Assembly: GCA_037044905.1 (NCBI GenBank)
Contig: JBAOKB010000126.1
Span: forward strand, 186,001 to 250,000
DNA: 64,000 nt
Direction: 5' to 3'
Origin: Hortaea werneckii
Lineage: Eukaryota > Ascomycota > Dothideomycetes > Mycosphaerellales > Teratosphaeriaceae
How positions within the stretch are numbered: position 1 is the first letter of the stretch; every line of letters starts with the position of its first letter. Shown here piece by piece: positions 1-9,894 of this stretch. The notes below the pieces were generated by a model. It was not told the origin of the DNA. It made no database searches and saw nothing but the letters and a program-made list of their open reading frames with translations. Made by a program: the position numbers and the translations under genes.

Positions 1-405
1 AAAATGGGCGAAGTAGTCTTCTGTCGCCACACCCCCAAGTCTTCATCCGGAGAGAACCCAGAAGGCGAAGGCATACTATGCCGCGTCACGGCCGTCATCG
101 GCGAAGGCAAGCAACGCCGGTACGAAGTCCAAGACGCCGATACATCCGGCGAAGCGCCACCACCGCAACGCGCCTCGGTCTCGCAGCTCATCCAGATCCC
201 GGAGAGCAACCGCGGACTGGTTTCTTTGGAGAAAGGGAAAGGTGTTCTGGCGCAGTATCCGGACACCACGACCTTCTACAAGGCCGAAGTCAGCGACACC
301 TGGCGGGGTGGCAAAGATGGGGATACGTCGCTGGTTAAGCTTATGTTTGAGGGTGACGAGGGGGTCAGGGAGGTCGAGAGGAGGTTTGTGTTGAGTGAGA
401 AGTAG
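1..405 (+). CDS. sgf29: SGF29-type tandem Tudor protein, 3' part only
   Basis: This is the C-terminal part of a SAGA-associated factor 29 homologue; the gene enters from the left edge, so the ATG at position 4 is probably internal. The visible 133 residues match the SGF29 C-terminal tandem Tudor domain: a first beta-rich half with GEGILCRVTAV and RYEVQDAD, then VLAQYPDTTTFYKAEV and a closing VKLMFEGDEG segment before the stop at 403-405. In the family this domain reads H3K4 di/trimethylation and recruits the SAGA histone acetyltransferase in the nucleus. The YPDTTTFYKAEV stretch is the characteristic second-Tudor motif. The N-terminal coiled coil expected in the family lies outside the window. 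Family call is firm; full gene structure cannot be judged. Confidence 0.82.
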   Translation, partial: KMGEVVFCRHTPKSSSGENPEGEGILCRVTAVIGEGKQRRYEVQDADTSGEAPPPQRASVSQLIQIPESNRGLVSLEKGKGVLAQYPDTTTFYKAEVSDTWRGGKDGDTSLVKLMFEGDEGVREVERRFVLSEK

Positions 406-1075
406 TGCGCTCACGATGATGGAGTGAGGATTAGGCTTATGCGGACATTCTTGGTTTGAAGGAAATGACTGTTCGAACCGAGGCTGGGACTGTTGTGAAT
501 GGTTCCTACTATTGTTATCGCGGAAATTTGAATGTTTCTAAAAAGCTTGCCGTGGATGCAAGGATTGTATGCACGTTGTACTTAATGGGCGATGACTACT
601 AAACAGCACTAACACGAGATCTGAGAGCTAGTACTTGCATGAGTGGCGCGCACGAACGCCAGAGGCAAAGATGAGGTGAATGCCGTCTTTGCCCCCATTC
701 ACAAGCAATGTCCCGATAAGCTCCCGAAGCGCGTGACTACTCAAGGCTGCGGCGCATAAGACTCTTCTTATCTGGCTTCTTTTCTGAGTTGACAACTTCG
801 AAATCTTCAACGTCTTGATCTTTCCACACTTCCACACTTTCACCCACTGATACTTCCACACTTCGACACACGGACATTTCGACTTCTTCATACTTTGTCA
901 CCTCGACATATTGACGTTCACGACCTTTCCTTTCGACAATCTCCAGCTTCTAAGCTTCTCCATCACTCATACCTCCTTTCCCTTGACTTCTCGGCGTTCT
1001 ACTTTTCCACATTGGGCGGGATTGAACGACTCTTGTTCACTCATAAAACATTCATCTCCATCCACTCCGAGAGCG
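406..1075. other. Intergenic stretch, no gene seen
   Basis: About 670 bases between the SGF29 stop and the start of the 2EXR gene. Short open frames on both strands show no family resemblance. The last 250 bases are pyrimidine-rich on the plus strand (many CTTC and CACTTC runs), as expected for a fungal promoter and 5' leader of the downstream gene. Confidence 0.5.
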
Positions 1076-2389
1076 ATGTCTTCTTTAAACGACGTTGAGG
1101 CCACGAAGGCTGCCAATATGACCGATGAGGTAGGCTTTCTTCACGACTTGCTGATGGCGCGGGGCTTACCTACTTCCTTAGATCAACATGAACAAGCTTG
1201 CCATCTCTGACGGTAACACACTACCCAATTGCGAGGCGACAGATCAAGAGGTTAGTCTTCGATCCATTGTGTTGTCCATTGAGATTCTGACTGAGGGAAA
1301 TAGGACTACCAGCCCTTTCAGCTCTTTGATCTCCCTCGTGAGATCCGTGACCGTATCTACGAGTTTGTGCTGATCCCGGAGATCCCCATTGAGTTCGCCC
1401 CGCTCATTCGTGGTAACCGACACGAAAGCTTCTGGACAGACTGCAATCCAGATGAGAATGCCCAAAGATGGTATCTCGATCACTACCGCAAAGTCCAAGC
1501 CACGTTAGTGTTGCTGCGCGCCAACAAACAGATCAACAGCGAAGCCACTCCGATCTTCTACGGGCAACCTTTCCGCTTCTCCAATCAATCTGGTTGGCTA
1601 ATTCTTTATCACTGGATGGAGTTTATCGGTGGCGAGAAACGAGACATGATCAAAGATATCACAATTTGCCATCCATCTTTCATGACTTTCCCGAAGTCTA
1701 TTTTCTATGCCCGCTGTGCATATGATGAATTTGGCGTCCTTGCTTTTACCCTCGGCACACGAGATCTCTTTGAAGAAAAATGTCCGTACCAGCCGGTAAG
1801 AAGCAAGTCCAAAATATACCACGAGGGGGGCGACTGCTGCGGTCCTGAGATTGATCCAGTCGCCATGATTTCGCGCCTGCCGTCTCTTCGCAACCTTCGC
1901 TTGATCTTGACATGCACGCAGCGCGCTGACCTGTGGGCTAATTCGCCGGGACTGCATCCCATTTTCGATGTTGATACGCCCGTCGGTCTCAAGATCCAGG
2001 CTATCAGCCTCATAAACTACTACTACCCGTACCACTACTGCCCGCAGCCATCCAACATCATCGAACACATTGCCACGGAGCTTGGCACAATTACCAACTG
2101 CGATGGCTATTACAAGCATGTAGTGGGGTTTCAAGCTGAGCTTGATCCATACGAAGCACGCACCATTCAGAAAGCATACACCGATATGCGCGACAAGAAT
2201 GTGGAGCTTATCGCCATGCTCTACGATAAAAACGGCACCTTCCCTGTCTTCCCAAACATGGATTGCGCCAACAAAGATCTGTGTGACTACCTCCGCAGCC
2301 TTGGCGGCTGGTGGTATGATCACGAGATTGTCGACGGAGTCTGCTGCGGCACCAAGGATGAGCGGAATGATTATGCCTTTGCCGTTTGA
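1076..2389 (+). CDS. 2EXR/F-box-like domain protein, three exons
   Basis: Predicted protein of about 402 residues. Exons are 1076-1129, 1182-1250 and 1304-2389; introns 1130-1181 and 1251-1303 are GT..TAG and both phase 0, the second with a CTGAC branch-like site. The joined frame yields LFDLPREIRDRIYEFVL, the typical 2EXR motif that resembles an F-box start, followed by a long domain ending in a tryptophan- and cysteine-containing tail. Such proteins form large families in Dothideomycetes; function is generally unknown, and a role as substrate adaptor for ubiquitin ligases is only suggested by the F-box likeness. Start chosen because the ATG at 1076 opens a frame that runs through both splice joints; a later CTG-initiated frame alone would cut the domain. 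Confidence 0.72.
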
Positions 2390-3052
2390 ATATCCAATTA
2401 GGAATGAGCGTGTGCACAATGCTCATTATTACAGAAGCACAGGAAACTTTCTGTTGTTGAAAGAATGATGAGAGCTTTGGAGAGCAAGCGGAAAGAAGAA
2501 CAGGTGGAGAGAAGAGCAAGTCAGAATGTGGTCAGGTGGCAATTACACTGAGCAACCAAGGAGGACAGCATGCGAATCACGAGAGAGAAGTGGCAAGAAA
2601 AAGAAAGGGGGGAAAAAAAAAGAGGCGAGGCAGAGTGAGGAAAGCAAGGAGGGGCCCAAGCCTTTCATGACATATATTTCACAATCAGGCAGATCAATGA
2701 AGGTAGAACAGAAAGTAAGCAAACGTGAGAAAAAGGTGATGAATCAGTTTCCACTAAGTCTAAAAATGAGAGCTGTCCGAGATGGCAGCCAGCCGAACTG
2801 GTACGCCAAGTGTCTATCTAAGATTGATGATTTGATCCTCCGCGAAAACCCTCCCAAAGTGAATGCAAAGCAATGAATGGCAGCCAGCATGATCTGATGC
2901 GCCAACAAGAGGTACTGGATTGCGGTAGAGACTGGACGAGCGGTGAGCTCAGAAAGGAGCAGCTGCAGTCGAAAAATGGCAGCCAGCCGAAGTGGTACGC
3001 CAGAGCAGAGCTTCATGATATTGTAGAAGTAGATTGTGCATCCAGAGGAAGC
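2390..3052. other. Intergenic/3' region with direct repeats
   Basis: Convergent 3' regions of the 2EXR gene (plus) and the Argonaute gene (minus). Contains a purine-rich stretch near 2590-2650 and three imperfect direct repeats described separately. Two short plus-strand open frames here have no recognisable family. Confidence 0.5.
2782..3002. repeat. Three imperfect direct repeats next to the Argonaute stop
   Basis: Copies at 2782-2808, 2877-2904 and 2976-3002 all start ATGGCAGCCAGC. The first and third differ at a single base over 27; the middle copy is diverged in its second half. Spacing is about 95 and 99 bases. They lie immediately beyond the Argonaute stop codon (3053-3055 on the minus strand), so probably within its 3' UTR. 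On the plus strand the outer copies would encode a repeated GSQPxWYA peptide. Confidence 0.7.
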
Positions 3053-6000
3053 TTAGAGGTAGAACATGACATCGTCAAGGTTTGGATGCCAGGGGTTACG
3101 ACGATCAAAACCGTACTTCTGCGGCCTATGCAGTGCACCTGGTTGTCCTTGTGGGGCAAGAGCGTAGGGGCGCCAGTATGGCTGATCACGCAGCCAGTTC
3201 TTGACGATGTTGTTGTATGTCTTTGGATGCTCACCCACGTTACGTGTGCGAGTGTATCCATAGAGCTGGTCTCGGCGACATTTAAGCCAGTGACGAAGGT
3301 AGCATCTGCCGCGATCGCAGAGACGGTCAGCGTAGTAGGCAGGAGCGCAGTAGGAAACTCCTTTGGTGGCGCGAGCGTAGGCGTAGCAAAAGTTATGAGT
3401 CTATTGAATGTGTCAGCTTATTGAAGAGCGTCCTTTTCGCTTGGGGACGTTACATACCGTTCGCTGGAGCTGATCATGGGTCAATCCCATGCCGTTCTGA
3501 AGAACGAAGTAGTGTGCCGAGCGAGCAGTCCCTTTCACAGCTTGATGGGACTGTAGGTAGAAATCAAAGCTGTAGGGGTGGGTGATGACTTGGTCAACGA
3601 CAAGGCCAGGCCTTACGTTGCGATTGGCAATTTTGGTCCCGATTTTCGTAATGTCTTCTACTCTCATTGGGTAGAAGCGGGTGTTGTGACGCTTGCCGAC
3701 AACAACGTAAGTCAGTTGAAAGGGGACTGGGCTGGCGTTAAACTGTGTGTTGTCAACAAAATGCTCTTCGTCGTTTTCTCTCGAGTGTTGCGTCGACGGC
3801 ATCACAGCTGGCCAAGGGTTGCTGGCGGGATCTAGGGACACACCAGCAGGTCGTGGAGCTTGACGCCATTCCAGGTATGCCTGTGCCCAATTGAATGCCT
3901 TTTGGATCTGTGGGATTTCGAAGCTGCGCATTTTGGCGTACTGACTTTCGCTAACGCCATCTCGATAAAATAGCATTCGCGCAGGCAAAGTCGGACGCCC
4001 TTGATTGTTACGATGCTTCATCGCCCAGTCGATCAAGCGTTCCTTCACCATATCCCCCAGCTCAACGATCTCCTCCTTCCTGCTACGTTGCAAGCGCATC
4101 GAGCCGGGAAAGTGCATGAACTGATTGTCCGTGCTGCCTACAACCGCAGCAATGGAGGGCGTGCCTTCCCTTGATCCAACACCAGGATGAGTGACGTCCG
4201 CGCCGATGACAATGACATCGCAGTTCTGGCCACGACGAAGGCCGGGGAAGCTTGTGTCTCCTAGCACGTGATTTGTGCCGCCTGCTTTCAGATTAAATTT
4301 CAACGCGATGTTGGAGGCGACTTGAGGGAACTGTTGACTCCAAGGGTCTCCCATCTTGGAACTATCCATCATGACAGTGTGCAGACCGATCCGCAAGTCA
4401 GCAACGCGCTTGAGATATGCGTATAGATCATAGTCCTTCTCAGGAATGATGACGGCACAAGGGCTATTGATACGAACTTGGGATAGCACATCGTAAATGT
4501 TGGTTTCCTGCGCGGGAGTGTTGGCATGCGCATTGTGTTGAGCAGACGTGCTTCCATTGATTTGCTGCGTAGCACCGTTTATCATGACACTAGAACAATT
4601 GTTCCACTGGGGTGCTTGTGCCCCTCTTGCCAGAATACCGTGGTTTTGAAGAGCACGTCTGATAACGTCGAGGCCTTCAGTTGGAAATTGAGCCCCTGTG
4701 GTAGCGACTGCAGACAGTCCCTGAAGCATTCGCGCCCCTTTGAAAGGGTAAGGCTGACCACCTCCGTTCACCAGGCGCCAAGCTGCACCACGAACAAGAG
4801 CTGTATCTGGTTTGTTACCTCCAGCGCCTGGAGGCAACCCGTACTTCACCTCGGGTGCATCCAGGAAGACGCCAGGTACCGAGATCAGCTGCGTACCGGT
4901 ACTCATGTTACCGAAAGCTCTCAGCCCGCTCTGCCCCTGCCCTAGGAGTCCAAACATGGGTAGACCATTGTTGATGATGGAATTAGCATGGTCTGCAGGT
5001 TCCAACTGAGCTTGCTTAATCATTTCCGACACTTGGCGTGTGGTGAGGTCCCCGTGGCGTGGCTGAAATTCAATTATCTCAAGCATGCTGGCCGGGAAGT
5101 ACTCAAAGTCTGCGGGATTGCTCTGAGAGTTTCTTGCCACCTTCACAGCACACTCCCATGGGCGATTTGAGATCTGAGTAACCATAGCTCGATTGTCAGC
5201 GGTATTGGAAGGATACAGAGGATGGTTTCGCTGCTGCTGGGCCACATGCTGAGCGTTGCCATACCAGCGCTGTACGGTGAATTGCTGATTTCCAACACCT
5301 CGGTCCTGGCAAATCGTGTTTGCAATATCTCCGACAAGATCGTTGATAAAGCGAAGACCCTCGCTCGGTCGACTGAATGGGATCCGTGGAGCGTAACGAA
5401 TACGGACCTTCAGACCTTTGAGTAGCGCAAGCAATCGAGCATTGCCGACAGGATTTGCATTGATGAAGTCGTGAACCGTGATCACATCCCAAAAGGGCGA
5501 GCAGGCTGGACTGATGTTGAGCAGCAGGCGATCCAACCCGGGACGAGCGGACAGGAAGAAGCCGCGCAATGACCGTGCTTGATCGTGAAGAGTCTGCACC
5601 CTGCCGTGATCGAAGAACTTGTTGCCGCCCTTGGGAGTCAGATTGGCGTCATTGTTGCGTGCATTGAGAGTCAGCATCGCATTCAAACCGCGCAATAAGA
5701 AACCAGGCGTGCTTCGACGCAGGGGCATGCCGGCAGGAACATTCATAAGGTGGCGCAAAGGTTGTTGTGTGTCGATACGCTCGAGGAAATGGATATCGAT
5801 ACGCTCGATCGTAAGACGAACACCGCATTCATTGTAATACCTGAGATCGACCGCTTGATTGAGATCATGTCGTCTCGTTACCATGAGCGAGTCCCGTGGT
5901 GGTGGCGCTGCATTGGGCGTAAAGCTGTTGAACAGATCACTTGTTGACCAGAGCAAGTCGCCATCGCTCACCCAGTCGTGATGATTGTTAAGCTCGCGCA

Positions 6001-6592
6001 CGTGTGGAAGGAGAACGGGCAGCAGAGCCCTTCTATCGGCTGCTCTGTGCACCAAGTGCATTTGTCGGGCGTTTCTGATCATTAAAAGATCATAGACGTA
6101 GATGTAACGCGGTGGTGTAAGCTGCAAGTAGTTGGTGGCGATGCTTGTCTCATGGTCCTTTGGAGCATTGGCGAAGCCTGTACGCATGCCATGGTGGTAC
6201 TTAATGTCGAGCAACTGTTGACCTTGATTGGCAATGTCTGTAATCTGGCCGACTTGTGCCGCGTACTGGTTGATGTTGTTGATCGCTGCCGCAGTATCTA
6301 CGTCGAGTGGAGTCGCGTCAACGGGAACGAATGGCTTGTTTTGCCGTCCACCACCTTGTGTGTCCCTTCCTCCACTGGCGCCGCCACGACCCGGGCCATG
6401 ATATTGACCTTGACCTTGACCGCGCCCCTGACTCTGACCGCGCCCCTGACTCTGACCGCGCCCCTGGCTCTGACCCCGTCCCTGGCTCTGACCGCGTCCC
6501 TGGCTCTGACCGCGACCGCGGCCCCAACCCCGGCCCTGATCCCATCCCCCTCCACGACCATAACCACGACCTCGCTGCTGATTTGCAGACAT
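3053..6592 (-). CDS. Argonaute protein with N-terminal GQSQGR repeats
   Basis: Argonaute of about 1,160 residues, the small-RNA-guided effector of RNA silencing. Exon 1 is 6592-3458 and exon 2 is 3400-3053; the intron 3401-3457 (GTATGT..AATAG, phase 0) restores the conserved THNFCYAYARATKGVS and PAYYAD block at the C terminus. Order: Gly/Arg/Gln-rich tail with five GQSQGR repeats (residues about 28-57), N domain, ArgoL1/DUF1785 (FFDHG, LRGFFLSARPG), PAZ region, MID, PIWI. PIWI residues seen are D in GADVTHP, E in RKEEIVELGDM, D in FYRDGVSE, and a final D in YYAD where animal Argonautes have His; a DEDD tetrad is a known catalytic form, so slicing is plausible. The start at 6592 (MSANQQRGRG) is preferred over an upstream in-frame ATG because it opens the RG-rich tail. 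Closest known type is the QDE-2-like clade. Confidence 0.93.
6415..6520. repeat. 18-bp coding tandem repeat in Argonaute
   Basis: About five copies of an 18-base unit (CGCCCCTGACTCTGAC-like on the plus strand) encoding GQSQGR units of the Argonaute N-terminal tail. Copies toward the right are slightly diverged (ccgtccctggctctga). Such arrays usually vary in copy number between strains. Confidence 0.85.
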
Positions 6593-7199
6593 GATCGAGC
6601 TGGATTGATGAGGTGAAAATGATGATGAAGATGATGGTGAGGCGAAACTCCAACACCACTGCACCACGAGTCTAATATAGGCACGCAGCATGCTTGCTCC
6701 CTCAAAGAGATCTCAGCTTTGCTCCTAGCAATACCTGCCTTACGGCAGCAAACCAAGATCTGAAAGGAAGGGATAAATAGTCAGCGAAGCAAACAACTAC
6801 CATCTAAGAGCCTCTGTGCTTACTTGATCGCGATAGGCAAGCTGCAGCCGCATGTCTCAGACTGTCAAAGAAGCTTGAATGGCAGATTGGAAAACTATAC
6901 TTACCATGCCATTGAGGACCGAGCAAACGCATGTATGTGAGATTCGAGGTAGCTGTTTCGAAGCCTTCCACGCGGGTAAAGGCACTTTTCGAGTGAGTGA
7001 CAGTGCGCTCCAGTGTCCAATGGCAAATCCCGCGATAGGAGCTGTAGACCGAAATCCATGTATACAGTATTCTTTCGCGTACCGGGTATCCTGTTTCCAC
7101 ATGATCATAAAAAAAGAAAAATTAACCCAAGCCCATCATCCCAAGGCCTGCACCAATTGAACCCCATATCATACAAACCACCGTTAAACAACTCCCGTC
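6593..7199. other. Argonaute upstream region
   Basis: About 600 bases between the Argonaute start and the 3' end of the next minus-strand gene. It should hold the Argonaute promoter and 5' leader. A pyrimidine-rich strand and short unsupported open frames on both strands are all that is seen. Confidence 0.5.
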
Positions 7200-8062
7200 C
7201 TAATGCATGCCCTGCTGCCCACTACCCACACTCCCCCTCCCCCTCTCACCGCCGCCCTGCTCACCTTCCTCCTCATCCTCACTATCCTCCGCCGGCGGCT
7301 CCCATCCAACCATCTTCCTCAAAACCCGATTCTCCTCCTTCAGCCCCTGAATCCTCCCCAACCACGGCCTCTTCTCCTCGGCACGAGCTCTCATCGCTTC
7401 CCTGACCCCTTCGCTCAAACGTTCCATATGACCTTGCCAGGCCTGATGTGTGAGCTGCGCCTCGATGGTCTCGTTCCGGCTTTGGCTGAGTAAGGTGGTG
7501 TAGTGCTTGTGGAGCGCGATGGTGTGTTGTTGTTGCTCGTAAGTGTACTGGCGGATGCGATCGGTGGCGTCGGAGAGGGTTTCTTCGTAGAGGGTTTGCA
7601 GGGTGGAGTGGGTGTTGAGGGTGCTTTCGAGGTGGGCGATGCGGGCCTGGGCGGCGGAGAGGGCTGTGGAGAGTTGGGTGGTTGTTGGGGGTTGGTCTGG
7701 CTCGTGGGCTGGACATATACTTCATCAGCCGAGACGTTCTAAAGGGAGTGGGACTGGAACGTATAGTTTGTGAAGAAGAGGAATTTCATACCCTCTGCAT
7801 CCCCATTAAGCTGTTCTCCTTCTCTGGCTCCGGGTAATGTTCCTCCATTCTGTATGCCCATCCGCTCTACTCGGCTCAGCCCTTCTTGCAACTGTGACCA
7901 CTCTTCTCTATTTTGCTGTAACCATCCTGATAGGGTCTCCATGTTCTGCATCAAGGTCTGCATATCTGAATAGTGGCCTGCTGAAGGCATAATGGATCCG
8001 TTCACGCCATTGTACATGGCTGCATTGGCATTGGCGCCGAGGCCGTTCGGGTTTTGGGCCAT
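7200..8062 (-). CDS. Coiled-coil protein, unknown function
   Basis: Predicted 259-residue protein from two exons, 8062-7792 and 7708-7200. The intron 7709-7791 (GTATGA..TCCAG, phase 1, GCTGAT branch-like site) is chosen because the nearer AG leads straight into a stop. The N-terminal third is Asn/Gly/Met-rich, followed by helical segments (METLSGWLQQNREEWSQLQEGL and LSAAQARIAHLESTL through QQHTIALHKHYTTLL), a second helix (GLKEENRVLRKMVGW) and an acidic Asp/Glu tail ending in a Gly/Arg-rich stretch. No signal peptide or membrane segment is seen. I do not recognise a family; long heptad-like patterns suggest a structural or adaptor protein. Confidence 0.7.
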
Positions 8063-8569
8063 TATCGTGGGCGCGTAGTCCAGAAGCAATGCAAATATGG
8101 AGCAACTGCTGTCTCTGTATGTGCAACTATTTCTGGCGTCGGGCGACAAAGCCCAAGAGCGCAGAACAGTTGGAAGCTTCTCTCGATGTCGGCGGCAGAC
8201 GAGTTGTTCGAAGGTGGGATCAGTACAGCACTCAAATTCGGCGGCAAGTCAGTCTAGCCTCACAAACGGATGTGAGCGTGCGTGGAATGTCGTTCAAATC
8301 TGGAGAGTTGTTGTAGTAAATGCTGCTTAAAGTACCGTAATACTGTAATCCGATGTTGCCATGTGCCTTCTCATCTCTATCAACGCCCAAACAGCCCTCG
8401 GTTGCCAAACGCCGACTACCGACGCCAGCGGCTCGCCCCGCGACGCGTCTGCACGTGCGCCATGGACATCGGCCTTGCTCCTTTATCAACCTCACACCCT
8501 CACTTCACTACTGACCAGGGCAGCACCCTTTTCCGCCACCTGCTCTCCCTCTTCCTCCCCTTGCCCGCC
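8063..8569. other. Upstream region of the coiled-coil gene
   Basis: About 500 bases between two minus-strand genes, expected to contain the promoter of the coiled-coil gene and the 3' UTR of the next one. No supported coding sequence or clear element. Confidence 0.5.
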
Positions 8570-9682
8570 TTATTTCTGCCCTGCCGCTGAAAGCACAACC
8601 CGGGTCCCAGCGGGACTAGTCTCAATCCACGCCGACCCAGGCCCATCCCTCCTCTCAATCTGCCGAATAGTCTCCAAGGCTCTATCCGGATCCCACGCGA
8701 CAGAACGCCTCAAAGTCTCCATCTCCAGGTCACCCAATCCACTCCCATCTGCCAAGACACCGCCAGCCTTCTCATGATCCCCTCGCCGCATCTGCTCAAG
8801 TCCTTCCTGAATGCGCCTCGGATCCTTCGTCGGCAGCGGGAGAGCAGGCCAGACTTTCTCCTGCCCAATTTCCCGCATCTGCCATTGCATGTTCTGATGG
8901 ATGTGGGCGTATGCTTTGAAATACTCTCGCTCCGCCATCGCATTCTCGCCGTCCACACTTCGTAAGACCCACAGCGGGGCGGAGACAGATGGGAGCGTGA
9001 CGCCGCGCTTGCGGGTTAGACTCCGCTCTGTCTGGCCTCCAGGTATATCCTCAGACTGGTTGGCCTTACTGACTTCTTCGTACCTTTTGTTGAGCACTTC
9101 TGCGAGGGACTTAGTAGCTTTCTTCGCCGGTGCCAACTCAGTTGTCGTCGTCGTTGTCGTCGTTGTGTTCTTCTGTCTCCGTTCAGCCTTCCGGCGTTCC
9201 TTCCGTTCTTGGCGAGCCCGAGCTTGATCAGCAAGAGAATGGAGTTGTTCTACTTCGTCCTCCCAATCGCTCTCGTTGTCGGTAGCCGTATCGCATCCAT
9301 CGTTTCCCTTGAAATCTTCGTCACGCGTGAAGCTCATTGCTTCCTTGAAATCGCTTCCTCCAGCCGCCCCTCTTCGCGAACGAGCAGAAACGGCATCGAA
9401 CGTCCGTTGTGATAGCTTGTGCACCCGATCCAACTCAGCAGTCTCGAAGCGAGGATCGTCGCGCAAACGAGGAGAGGGAGGAACAGGTGGTAGTTCCTCG
9501 TCAGACTGCAGCACTTGTCTCGCCTCGAAACGTGCGCCGATACGGTGCTCTGGCGGCGGTGGCGGCGTTGTTGGCGATAGCTGATCGTCGTGAAGTGACT
9601 CCATGCCGGAACCTCGTTCACGGGGAAGTGGCTCTTTCACTTGATCGCGAAGCAAAGTCAGCAATTTCTGCTGAAACGACAT
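8570..9682 (-). CDS. Low-complexity hypothetical protein with poly-Thr tract
   Basis: Single-exon frame of 370 residues starting MSFQQKLLTLL. The sequence is mostly disordered: a Pro-rich part (TTPPPPPEHR), an acidic block, a strongly basic helical stretch (RARQERKERRKAERRQK), then nine or so consecutive threonines (about 9138-9167, from a GTC/GTT-type repeat on the plus strand). The C-terminal half is better ordered, with AMAEREYFKAYAHIHQNMQWQMREIG and a final segment ending VVLSAAGQK. No signal peptide or membrane segment. I do not recognise a family. It lies 212 bases downstream of the very large gene on the same strand, but no splice joint connecting the two is convincing. Confidence 0.65.
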   Translation of the reverse strand: MSFQQKLLTLLRDQVKEPLPRERGSGMESLHDDQLSPTTPPPPPEHRIGARFEARQVLQSDEELPPVPPSPRLRDDPRFETAELDRVHKLSQRTFDAVSARSRRGAAGGSDFKEAMSFTRDEDFKGNDGCDTATDNESDWEDEVEQLHSLADQARARQERKERRKAERRQKNTTTTTTTTTELAPAKKATKSLAEVLNKRYEEVSKANQSEDIPGGQTERSLTRKRGVTLPSVSAPLWVLRSVDGENAMAEREYFKAYAHIHQNMQWQMREIGQEKVWPALPLPTKDPRRIQEGLEQMRRGDHEKAGGVLADGSGLGDLEMETLRRSVAWDPDRALETIRQIERRDGPGSAWIETSPAGTRVVLSAAGQK

Positions 9683-9894
9683 CGGAGCTGATGCGAGACT
9701 GCAAGCGGGAAAGGAAGACAGCAGGGCTTGATATCAAGATGTGCAGATCGGAAAAATAAATTGACGCTTTTCTACACGCCCACAAGATAAGTTTCTACCC
9801 GTAAGCGAATATGCCTCAAATCCCAAGTTTCGCAGCAAACAAGGGGAAGGCGCTAGCACGAAATGCTCCTTCCAAATTCAAAAGGAAAAACACT

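Noticed and set aside
460..490. GGTTCGAA-like box on the minus strand suggesting a tRNA
   Set aside because: No matching A box or cloverleaf could be drawn around it, and the B box end does not fit.
6152..6616. Plus-strand frame with repeated LTLTAP-type peptide
   Set aside because: It is the antisense reading of the Argonaute 18-base tandem repeat.
9700..9894. Splicing the very large gene into the downstream MSFQQ gene to make one protein
   Set aside because: A GTGAGC donor exists at the large gene's end, but the best acceptor leads to a short frame with a stop, not into the MSFQQ frame.
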